A stretch of DNA of 64,000 bases from Daucus carota subsp. sativus (Eukaryota; Streptophyta; Magnoliopsida; Apiales; Apiaceae). The stretch's first letter is position 1. Every line of letters starts with the position of its first letter. This document shows positions 55,548 to 64,000 of the stretch, one piece after another. The translations under genes were made by a program, and so were the position numbers. The stretch is from NCBI RefSeq assembly GCF_001625215.2, contig NC_030385.2, positions 2,597,135 to 2,661,134 on the forward strand, given 5' to 3'. The notes beneath the pieces are model-generated. The model was not told the origin of the DNA and searched no databases. It was given only the letters and a program-made list of their open reading frames with translations.

Positions 55548-55760
55548 TGTTAAAATATAAGGTATAAGATCCATAAAAGAGTCTCTTCTAACACCTTAAG
55601 ATTTTAGATGGAATGGTTCTCTACATGGTATCAGAGCGAGGTTCGCGGGAGGTCTCGGGTTCGAGCCCTGCCACCCCCCAATTTATGCTCCAAAGATGGG
55701 CGCCCATAATGGGATTTCGAGTGAGGGGGAGTGTAGGTATAAGATCCATAAAGGGGACCA
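55548..55760. mobile_element. TRIM-like LTR fossil next to the HVA22 stop codon
   Basis: A miniature LTR element. A left terminal repeat of about 78 bp (55548-55625, TG...CA) is followed by the primer-binding site TGGTATCAGAGC (initiator tRNA-Met type) at 55626-55637, a short non-coding middle, a polypurine tract near 55721-55731 and a shortened right terminal repeat. No coding domains, as usual for TRIMs. It is incomplete at the right and looks moderately old. Confidence 0.65.
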
Positions 55761-55766
55761 ATATAC

Positions 55767-56800
55767 TCACTTTTTTTGCGAAGAAAATGAAATCAACTTC
55801 CTGAGTCTGGAGGAGTTAGGAGACTGTTTGGGAGAATGTGCTGCCCCGTCTCCATTTGCCTTAAATAGTTTCGGAGAATGTACTGCCCCGTCTCCATTAA
55901 TCTTGAATAATTTTTCCCTCACGATCTTCTCGTAAATAAAAGCAGCTCCTCTGAACTGTGGTAATACCAACCATGCCGCGAATACTAATTTTATGTCATA
56001 CCAGATTGGAATCCTGCAGTATCATAACCAAACAAACATTGTATATTTAGATTCTAAATTTTTGTCTAGAAGTCCTAATTTTTTTTTCAAATTTCATTTG
56101 GTTGCAAAGAGTTCAATTGATCTGTATACCATTCTAAGAGAGGTTGTAAAAGCATTTCGAGTAGAGTGAGGAAGGAATAAAGGATCCAATAAGCAAGCCA
56201 CTGCTGATCATCCAGCTTTGAGGTGGTCTCCATTGCTATCACCGACGCATATCTGTTAATTCATCAACAAAAAACCGTTGATCATGAATGGTGAAATATA
56301 GCATAAGATCCAATTAGAATCTTGCTCTAACACCTTAAGGTCAAATTAAGGTATTAGATGGACTGATTCTCAATATAATATCAGAAAATCACGGAAAAAG
56401 AAGGTACTCATGGTCATGAACACTCACAGTGGATACATCAACATGGTGGCCGGCCTGCAAGTAGGCAACAATATGAATTTTAGCACAAGCAGTAAAATAA
56501 AGTAAAGGTTGCGTTTGAAAATATATATTCCATTTCAAAATTTGGATTTTAAATGAAATGATTTAACGTGTCATATCAAATTATCAGATTTATACTAATA
56601 TTCGAATTTTCAGATTTGAAATAAAATCCAAATCCAACTTTTTTTTAATCTAAAAATTTCAGGATTTCAAATTAAATCCAAATTCTCAAACAAGAGATGA
56701 CTTCAATCGGAAAAATCAAAATCAAAAGAGTGATCGGAAAATAAACATACCCAGCCAGGGTGTGGGCATGGCCGAGCAGAGTCCATAGACGGCTCCCCAT
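55767..56800 (-). CDS. HVA22-like (TB2/DP1, REEP family) membrane protein, four exons
   Basis: ER-shaping protein of the TB2/DP1/HVA22 family, often induced by ABA and stress in plants; yeast Yop1p and animal REEP5 are relatives. Minus-strand exons 56751-56800, 56428-56454, 56130-56252 and 55767-56013, all GT-AG with matching phases, give 148 aa. Two hydrophobic hairpin segments surround YASVIAMETTSKLDDQQWLA, YWILYSFLTLLEMLLQPLLE and WYDIKLVFAAWLVLPQFRGA, the family core, ending in AFIYEKIVRE. The tail carries a 14-residue tandem duplication (KINGDGAVHSPKLF / KANGDGAAHSPKQS) from a 42-bp DNA repeat, unusual for the family. A TRIM fossil ends a few bases after the stop codon and an LTR relic fills most of intron 2. 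Family certain; subgroup not determined. Confidence 0.9.
56293..56400. mobile_element. LTR relic in HVA22 intron 2
   Basis: 'ctctaacaccttaaggtc...ttagatgga.tgattctc' resembles the terminal repeat of the TRIM-like element at 55548-55625. A solitary, decayed piece only; broken, old. Confidence 0.5.
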
Positions 56801-57458
56801 TCTTCTAATATGTTACAATTCAGCTTCTGATAACAACAACAATAAAAAAAACGCTGATGTGCTTGGCAGTTTCAATTTTCTGTTCGCAAACCTGATCGCG
56901 GATCAGAGAAGAAGTAGAAGTAGAAACCAAGAAATGAAAGATGTTAAATGATGTAACGTCGGGCCTGCAGGGATTATGAGGTGTTATCAGTGACCATGAC
57001 GGAGAGTTGACGGACTTGGAGTTTGTACAGGTGTTAAGCAGATTGATTACGAAGATTAGGAACCGAAAGTTGATTATTTAATTAATTGGTGATTAAGAGC
57101 CGTGTTCAATGTTAATGTTACTCATCAGTTTATACGTTGGTTTAGAAAAACGTCCGCATCGAGATAGAGTATTTTATGGAGGAATTTTGGTGACAAATGA
57201 CGAGCAAGAATTGAGAGCATACCGTGTGTCTCGGCTCTGTTTATTATATTGGGACATAACTATTGTCATCTCCTCATTGTATTGGGCTTTCTGGAAGAGA
57301 AGCCCATTCTGGGTATTTAAGATTTGAATAACTGGACTTCAAAATATTACAGTCCTTCTTCATCTTCTGTTTCATATCGGACCTTGTGATATAAAATTTC
57401 AACGAGCTGTCACGCTAATTTGGCGTATGGTCAAAATATAAGTTGTTTGGAAGTTGGC
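56801..57458. other. Upstream flank of the HVA22 gene, no other gene seen
   Basis: Presumed promoter side of the minus-strand HVA22 gene. Open frames at 56760-56951 and 57109-57327 have no recognisable content. Confidence 0.45.
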
Positions 57459-58007
57459 CAGGGGCGGAACCGGGGGGCCAGCTCCGGCGCCAGCCCCGGT
57501 TGAAAAAAAAATAATAATTAAAATTTTTTTATTTTTTATTTTTGAGCTCGGGGACAAATTTAAAAATAATTATATATAAATTTTTTAGCTCTAATTGAAA
57601 TTTGAAATTTTAAAAAAAAATTGAAATTAGCTTATCCTTTGGTTTACCGCCTCATTGAGCTAGCCTTGATTTTACCTGTCGCGACAGCTACTGTTGAAAG
57701 AGTGTTTTCTGCAATGAAAATACTTAAGACTTATTTGCGTAACAGGATGGGGATGCGTGGTTGAACGATGGCATGGTGGTTTACATCGAGAAGGCCATAT
57801 TTAGACATAGACGATGAAGTTATCTTGCAACGCTATCAAAATATGCAGAATCGTAGAATTCAGTTGTCTTCCATTCCTTCCTCCAAAAAAGGCGGTAAAG
57901 ATGTCACTGGTTAACCAATTAAGGTATGCATATTTACTTTTATTTTTTTTGCTGAAATTTTAATGATAGTTTAGCCGGGGTCAATATTAATCCTGTTTCC
58001 GCCACTG
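57459..58007 (+). mobile_element. Deleted Tip100-type hAT transposon with perfect target duplication
   Basis: Ends CAGGGGCGGAACC and 'tccgccactg' are the Tip100-group hAT terminal repeats; identical 8-bp AAGTTGGC flanks it (57451-57458, 58008-58015). The interior (about 57640-57890) encodes the C-terminal hAT dimerisation region: LIELALILPVATATVERVFS, then AMKILKTYLRNRMG, a stop, and then the family's 'YIEK.IF' segment in another reading. So a remnant of a transposase gene, not a functional one. Confidence 0.9.
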
Positions 58008-58256
58008 AAGTTGGCATGTATTAAAAGTCTTTATAAAATATAATTTATAATTATTTTTAAATTTAATTATTTTTGAATAAAAAATTAAATACTAAATACT
58101 TATTCAAAAAATAAAAAATATTTATGAAATTGTATTTTATAAAAGTTTTAAAACGTGTGTCGGACATTCCTTCTCAAATATAGACAATTCAGGAGAACGA
58201 GAGAATATACAACCAACGTAAAAACACGTGCAAGTATTTTTGTCACAAGAGTTTGT

Positions 58257-58432
58257 CTATTATGTGCCCATGGGCACATGCTAAGCACGTAACATTTATA
58301 AAATTGGATGGTTTTGATTAGTGGGATTGTTGTAACCGCAAGGGGTCCATCATTATTAAAGAAGGTAAGCCAATAAAACCATCCAAATTCATAAATTTTG
58401 GTGCTTAGTGTGTGCTCATGGGCACACCATAG
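58257..58432. mobile_element. Foldback MITE with TGCCCATGGGCACA ends
   Basis: About 57 bp at each end are inverted copies, from 'ctattatgtgcccatgggcacatgctaagcac' to 'gtgcttagtgtgtgctcatgggcacaccatag', and pairing continues through 'aattggatggtttt'. The centre is only about 60 bp. TA-rich flanks; superfamily not assigned. Confidence 0.75.
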
Positions 58433-58481
58433 AAAAATCGTTGTCATAATTTTATACTTCAAAAAGAAAAATGATGATATA

Positions 58482-58482
58482 G

Positions 58483-58525
<43 letters not shown>
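58482..58525. repeat. (AT)n microsatellite
   Basis: An almost pure TA run of about 40 bp. Confidence 0.95.
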
Positions 58526-58526
<1 letters not shown>

Positions 58527-59061
58527 TATATGATTTTATTCTAATATTTAATTATATTTTGCATCGATTTGGATATTTAGTTAATAGATTTTAGTGCTTT
58601 ATTGTAGAGTGCAAGGAATTTCTAAAGTTGGAAAGATTTGAAGGAAAAAACCTTAATTAGACTCAAATTTAGATTAAAACTCGGATCGGGCTACACGTAC
58701 TATAACGCTGTTTGGGTCATATCTAGAGTTCTATACGTCACAATTTAACGATCTTACACCTCACGCGAAACTTGGAGAATTTTTTTTTAATTCAGAGATG
58801 ATTCAATATCCAAAACCCAACTGAAACATCCCAGTAACTTTGGAGATATAGTTATATAAGTTATTTTAAAATATTTTATTCTAGATAAAAATCTAATAAA
58901 AATATTATTATTTAGTAACAAATTTTTTAGAAATAAATTATAAAATTATATTTTTTAATTTTTTTAACATGTATGTCCAGGAATGAACATATCAGTACAA
59001 AAATGGGTCGAACAAAGAGAGTAAGTATTTTAATTTCCACGGCTAAAATTTGTTAGCAGAG
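58526..59061. other. Intergenic, nothing recognised
   Basis: AT-rich; no gene or element end identified. Confidence 0.5.
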
Positions 59062-60591
59062 CAGTGCCGGAACCGAGGGGGCTAGAGGATTCTAGAGCCC
59101 CCCAATCTCGAAAAAATAGTGTATATTTTCTTTATCCCCGTTAAATTAGTGATGTCAATATAACTTTTTTTATCTTGGCAATTACTAATGATTTGTCAGA
59201 AACTTTACAACAAAGAACTCAGAATATTAAAAATGTTATGACAATGATTCAAAGGATGAAGGTTATATTGCAGCTATTAAGGGAGAAAGAATGGGAGATA
59301 ATTTTTAGAAGATGTGAAGAAATTTTGTAATGATAATTTGATTGAAATACCCAATATGAAAGATATATTGGCTATCCGACATCGCTCAAGACGTGAGGGA
59401 CAAGCTGTTATTCACTTCCATATTTCGTGTTGAGATCTTTTGCGAGATTAGTTACTTGATTAATTAAGTATTTCATATTATGTTCACTGCTGTAAAACTT
59501 GTTTACTAACAAGAGGTTGTTGATCTTATTTCCGAAGAAATGGATAACCGTTTTACATAAAGAAACACAGATCTACTGCTTTGTATTGACTCTTTGGATC
59601 TTAGGAATTCATTTTCAAGTTTCAATAACTCAAAACTTGTCCGCCTTACACAATTTTATCTAGAAGATTTCTCTCTACTAGACCTGAATTTAATGTCAAC
59701 TCAGTTAGACAATTTATCTATGATGTGAGAATGGATAAAAGATTTATATGGACTTCAAAGTATATATAGAAGATCATTCTGTCGTGATGGTTAGGACACA
59801 CAGACACACTGCTTATCCTTTGATTTATCTTCTGGTTGAGTTAGCTCTGGTCGCCACTGCTATTGTTTAGAGTGTTTTTTTACTATGAAAACAATCAAAA
59901 TTTATCCGTGTAATAGGACGGGAGATACATGATTAAATGATAGTATGATGATATATATCGAGAAAGTTATTTTTGCAAGTGTGAATAACAAAATATTTTA
60001 GACCTCCTTAAATCTTAGGGTTTTATATCAAACTGGCCACCCATTTCGTCAAAAAATCTCACTTGACCCACCCAAAAAATTTCAGACTCATTTAAGCCAC
60101 TATAAACCAAATGTATATCATTTTACCCACTTCATCATTCATACCTTTTTACTTAATTATTTATAAAAAATTAACCGTTTATTTTTTTACTACAAAACCA
60201 CTTCGAGTACTTTCATAATAGTTCCTGGTATTTATTAAAATAATTTGGAAATTTCTAAAGCAACATAGCCATGTAGTTAAATAAAATATATAGTTATAAA
60301 TATAGTTATATGATCATCCTAGCTATGTTACTTTAGGAATTCCCAAATTATTTTGATAAATACGAGGGACTATTATCAAAGTACTCGAAGTGGTTTTGCA
60401 GTAAAAAAACAAACGGTTGATTTTTTTATAAATATTTAAGTAAAGAGCTATGAATATTGATGATATATATTTTGTTTATAGTGGCTTACATAAGTCCGAA
60501 ATTTTTTGGGTGGGTCAGGTGAGATTTTTTGATAAAATGGGTGGGCAGTTTGATATAAAACCCTTAAATCTTAAGCCATGTTCCGCCACTG
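59062..60591 (+). mobile_element. Decayed Tip100-type hAT transposon carrying a nested MITE
   Basis: Ends CAGTGCCGGAACCGAGG and 'ttccgccactg' are inverted; the 8-bp flanks are no longer identical. Words such as SETLQQRTQNIKNVMTMIQ near 59195-59260 match the hAT transposase region upstream of the dimerisation domain. Near 59840-59990 the dimerisation region itself (ATAIV..VFFTMKT, 'YIEKVIFA') is recognisable but full of stops. It is an inactive relic, older than the copy at 57459, and hosts a Mutator-type MITE at 60018-60563. Confidence 0.8.
60018..60563. mobile_element. Mutator-type MITE (GGGTTTTATATCAAA family), complete copy
   Basis: GGGTTTTATATCAAACTGGCC at the left, the inverted 'gcagtttgatataaaaccc' at the right, with inverted similarity extending about 200 bp inwards. 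Perfect 10-bp duplication TTAAATCTTA at 60008-60017 and 60564-60573. No coding capacity. Confidence 0.9.
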
Positions 60592-61201
60592 AGCACGAGG
60601 TTGAAAATTCTAATTTCGGATAATTAACGCGTGAGATGAAAAATATTAAGTTTACTGAACACCAAACATTGTAGAAGACCAACAATTTACCATAAAACCA
60701 ATAACGGGCAACTAAAAGTCACAAGGTCCTCCAAATCAGTTATCAGTCAAAAAAAATCTAATAAAGACCCATAGGCCATAGTCATTTGGAAGAAAATATT
60801 GACCTATTAGTAAAAGAAATAAGACCAGTAATTACCCATTTATCATGATTACGATATTTCTCCCCAAACCTTAACCACTCTCCATTAATCTCCAGATATG
60901 CCATCTAATCTATAATTAAGAACCCACTAAACACCAAGCAAACAAATATCAAAAGCACCACAAAATCATCTCTATTTTTTGCGTGTAGCTAAAGATCAAA
61001 ATCTAGCCTCATTTTCCCTCCCACCCAAAATGTGGTTGAGCAACAATTTCCATTTTCTCTACTAATCCAATTAACATTCACACGTTTTACTAGTCATTTT
61101 TTTGGCTTTCAATTATTTCTATCAACTATCAGCTAATAACCACCCTATTCTTTTTCCTCCTTGACACTTATAAAATTTGACCATTTTGTTGCATTTTTAC
61201 A
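60592..61201. other. Promoter side of the FATB-like gene
   Basis: No other gene. C/T-rich stretches ('tcattttccctcccacc', 'tcttttttcctcc') precede the start codon, as often in plant leaders; no clear TATA box was assigned. Confidence 0.45.
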
Positions 61202-63503
61202 ATGGCTTTGATGAACAATGCTGCTACATTTTTGAGTCCAGAGCATTTGTGTAAGCCGAAACAGAACATTATGGGCACGGCCATGCAGGCTCTGAGGGCT
61301 AATTCTTTTCCGATTTTAAGCGATTCGATGGTTTCGAGCCGACGGCTTGTGGTGAAGGCCAGTGGAAGGACTTCTAAGGGCATTGACATGATCAATGGAA
61401 AAAAGGTTAATGGAATTTATGTGAATGGTGGAACTTCACAGCTGGGGCAAAAAAGAATTAGTGAGATTCTGAAAGGTGACGAGGAGGAGCCGGAGATGAC
61501 GTGTCTTCCAGGTGGCAGATTTTTGGAAGGGCGATTGGTTTTTAGACAGACATTTGTTATCAGGTCTTATGAAATTGGCCCTGACAAGACTGCTACCATG
61601 GAGACTCTGATGAATTTGCTTCAGGTTGGTTTTCTTGATTAAGTTTTCTGTAACTAACATTTACTTCCTCCGTCCTATTCAATTCTATACGTTTTTTTTC
61701 GCTGGACACGCATTTTAATGTTTCTATATTTTTATAGTAGTTCTATAACGCATTTTAATGTTTTTATAAAATATAGTTTTATAACTTATTCTGAAGTCTG
61801 AACTAATTTAATGAATGCAGGAGACGGCGCTTAATCATGTCAGGAGATCAGGTCTTGCAGGGAATGGATTCGGAGCAACCCATGAAATGAGCCTAAGGAA
61901 ACTTATATGGGTTGTGACTCGCATTAACATCCAAGTGGACAAATACAGCTCCTGGTAAATTATACAACTTTCTCAGCATTAGAAGAAGTTAATCTGTAGC
62001 GGTCCTCTGTAAATAAAAGAACAGAAATCTGGCATAAATTAGGACATTTAAATTTGTTAAAACTATTAGCTTAACTTAACATTCTCCAAGCTAATCAATT
62101 GGTAACAGGGGAGATGTTATTGAGATTGATACATGGGTTGATGCGGCAGGAAAAAATGGTATGCGTCGAGACTGGATCATACGCGATTTCAAGTCTCAAA
62201 ACATCATTACCAGAGCTACAAGGTACTAGTAATCAACATTTCGAATCACTTATTTCAATAAGATTTTTACACTTACCAATCTCTCCTTTGGCATGCAGCA
62301 CATGGGTTATAATGAACAGAGAAACAAGGAAACTGAGTAAAATTCCTGAAGAAGTCAAGCGAGAAGTTGAACCATTTCATCTGAACAGAGTTGCAATTGC
62401 AACAGAAGATATCGATTCTGAGAAGATTGAAAAACTTAACAATGATATTGCTGATAGAATTAGATCTGGTCTAGCCGTAAGTACAATTAACAGATCACAT
62501 TTCATGGTTTTTACCACATACTTTAGTCTCCTCGCTGATATTTTTATTTAATCTGGCGTGTTTTTTCCCTCGTCTTTTTCCAGCCAAGATGGAGCGACAT
62601 GGATGCTAATCAACACGTAAATAATGTCAAATACATTGGATGGATCCTCGAGGTATATAAATTTCAATTACACGAATAAATGTGTCATAAACTCACCTAT
62701 TTAGTCCACAGACCACAACTGATTCAAAGTAACCTGTTAAGTGACCAATTCTCCCAAAACCTCGAAGTGTTGGGAGGTGGGCATTACAGATGTTGAGAAC
62801 CGGTCCATCTAAAACACTAATGTTGTGTTTGGTTGGGGAGAATGGAATGGAATGGAATGGAATGAGTAAAAATACTTGAAACTAGTAGAGATAGGAAGAA
62901 AGTTTTGAAATTTTTTTGAGTGAGTGCAAAATTGTTATGATGAGATTTGAGAAAAATTGAGGATAGGAGAGAATGGAGCATTCCATCTCAAATTGGAGGT
63001 GTGATATCTAATACCTGATGTAAGGAATTGAATGGAGAAAGGAATGAAATTTCTTAACAATTGTCCATAATATAGTTCATTTTTCATTCCATTCCTTCCG
63101 GAATCATTCACCCCAACCAAACACAACATAAGGTGTTGGGAGGAGAGCTTACCAGGATGATATTATATTTTAACAAATCCTAATGTTGATACATGCAAAA
63201 ATGATTGAATTGCAGAGTGTGCCAATGCACGTGCTAGAAGATTACGATCTGAGCAGCTTGACACTGGAGTACAGGCGAGAATGCAGGCAATCCAACATGC
63301 TCGACTCCTTGACAAGTATGAAAACACTGTCTTCCGACCAGAATAATTCAAACACTCTTCAAACTAACTGTAGTACAAGTAGTGAACATAATGGAACTTT
63401 AGAAAAATTACAATGCACGCACTTGCTTCGTATGGAAACCGATCATGCAGAGATTGTCCGCGCAAGATCCACATGGCAACCAAAATTGTATCCCTCGATG
63501 TAG
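61202..63503 (+). CDS. FATB: FATB-type plastid acyl-ACP thioesterase, six exons
   Basis: Hydrolyses acyl-ACP in the plastid stroma, ending fatty-acid synthesis and releasing free (mainly saturated) fatty acids. Exons 61202-61624, 61821-61954, 62109-62222, 62299-62476, 62584-62652 and 63216-63503, GT-AG with matching phases, give 401 aa. Residues 1 to about 55 look like a Ser/Ala/Arg-rich chloroplast transit peptide. Catalytic residues are in place: N292 and H294 in MDANQHVNNVKYIGW and C329 in LEYRREC, 35 residues apart as in the family. Blocks RSYEIG, ETALNH, WGDVIEIDTW and KNGMRRDW are FATB-like rather than FATA-like. The usual FATB hydrophobic stretch before the first hot-dog domain (LPDWSMLLAAITTIFLAAEK-type) is missing; a short acidic segment takes its place. 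MITE pieces lie in introns 1 and 5. Substrate length cannot be told. Confidence 0.9.
61663..61790. mobile_element. Truncated Stowaway-like MITE in FATB intron 1
   Basis: Left end 'cttcctccgtcctattcaattc' with GACACGCATTTTAATG as in the copies at 21942 and 27508; the right end is lost. A 'cgcattttaatgttt' word is repeated. Confidence 0.65.
62821..63128. mobile_element. Tourist/Harbinger-like MITE in FATB intron 5, copy 2
   Basis: Perfect ends TGTTGTGTTTGGTTGGGG / CCCCAACCAAACACAACA with TAA on both sides (62818-62820, 63129-63131). Inverted relative to the 26026-26333 copy. It has itself split an older dispersed repeat (about 62735-62817 and 63132-63175). Confidence 0.88.
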
Positions 63504-64000
63504 GAAATCTGATCAGTTTCGTTCATGTTGGCCTTTTTGTTTGGTTTTCTGCGGAATATCTGTACTGAATGTTGTAATTTTCATGTAAGACTGGGATAAA
63601 TTGATTGCTGATTTATTCATAAATTGTAAAAGATCACAGAGTTGTGAGTGGTTCTACATATCATAATTTGAATTTTCAGAATGAATAGATTAGCAGAAGT
63701 TGTGACATTTCAGCTCTCGCACTCCACATGTAGGAAATAACTTGCACCAGAGTAAATTATATTCGAAATTTTATGAGAGACGACAAAAAATAAGTCTTTA
63801 TCACTTCAAGTAGACGTTAAAACAGATGTTCAAATATATCATTTCTGTTATGATCTAAGTGATTGTTCAAATATATCATTTCTGTTATGCACATACTTCG
63901 AGAATAGTTAAGTACTAAGTTATACACTAATTTCAAGCATATTTAAGTATTAATTATGGTACACACGTACTCAGAGGACACCTAAGTAATACTCCCTCTG
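63504..64000. other. FATB 3' flank; another MITE begins at the edge
   Basis: Presumed FATB 3' UTR, then AT-rich sequence with a near-exact direct repeat of 'gttcaaatatatcatttctgttatg' (about 63830-63852 and 63865-63889). The last bases, TACTCCCTCTG from 63990, look like the left end of another Stowaway MITE running off the window. Confidence 0.5.

Noticed and set aside
58148-58462. 104-codon minus-strand frame
   Set aside because: It runs across the foldback MITE with CCCATGGGCAC ends and has no recognisable protein content.
63163-63351. Minus-strand frame over FATB exon 6
   Set aside because: Shadow of the FATB coding exon, which contains the catalytic Cys in the plus frame.

Overview
The window is AT-rich plant nuclear DNA. 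GT-AG introns split six of the nine recognised protein-coding loci, the tRNA-Ser is of plant type, and most intergenic space is filled by MITEs (Stowaway, Tourist, hAT and Mutator types), a Helitron, CACTA ends, tRNA-derived SINEs and a few LTR-element fossils. The gene set (SWEET, TPD1-like, SAUR, BAHD feruloyl transferase, DEK, HVA22, FATB) fits a eudicot, and I lean towards an asterid, but the sequence alone does not fix the species.

Layout. 0.8-2.2 kb: six-exon SWEET sugar transporter (+). 2.8-8.3 kb: a field of MITEs, one split by a SINE. 8.7-10.2 kb: an unrecognised, apparently spliced minus-strand locus whose TATA box lies next to a tRNA-Ser(AGA) gene. 12.7-15.5 kb: a second unrecognised transcribed-looking locus (+), then CACTA-type subterminal repeats. 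16.9-18.4 kb: three-exon TPD1-like secreted peptide gene (-). 19.4-21.8 kb: a complete-looking non-autonomous Helitron carrying fragments of a GH9 endoglucanase, an aldo-keto reductase and a third unknown gene. 21.8-35.7 kb: three tandem SAUR units sharing promoter and flanking sequence; the first has lost its SAUR domain, the other two are intact. MITEs, two SINE/MITE nests and a Copia fossil lie among them. 36.8-38.2 kb: HHT1/ASFT-like feruloyl transferase (-). 40.4-45.1 kb: eleven-exon DEK chromatin protein (-). 46-50 kb is largely featureless. 50.4-50.9 kb: a small receiver-domain protein that lacks the phosphoacceptor aspartate. 52-60.6 kb: hAT and Mutator-type elements, several with clean target-site duplications and two nested pairs, surrounding a four-exon HVA22 gene (-). 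61.2-63.5 kb: six-exon FATB-type acyl-ACP thioesterase (+) with MITEs in two introns.

The genes do not form one pathway. They are ordinary, independently transcribed plant genes. FATB (release of fatty acids from plastid ACP) and the HHT1-like enzyme (feruloylation of omega-hydroxy acids for suberin) both feed lipid polymers, but nothing in the sequence links them in regulation. Several genes carry transposon sequence in introns or directly against the stop codon.

Most unusual: the Helitron with at least three captured gene pieces; the receiver protein with Ala in place of the phospho-Asp; the SAUR triplication with a conserved promoter block and a conserved upstream ORF start; a FATB-like enzyme without the usual N-terminal hydrophobic segment; and a near-perfect 47-nt palindrome inside the TPD1-like gene.
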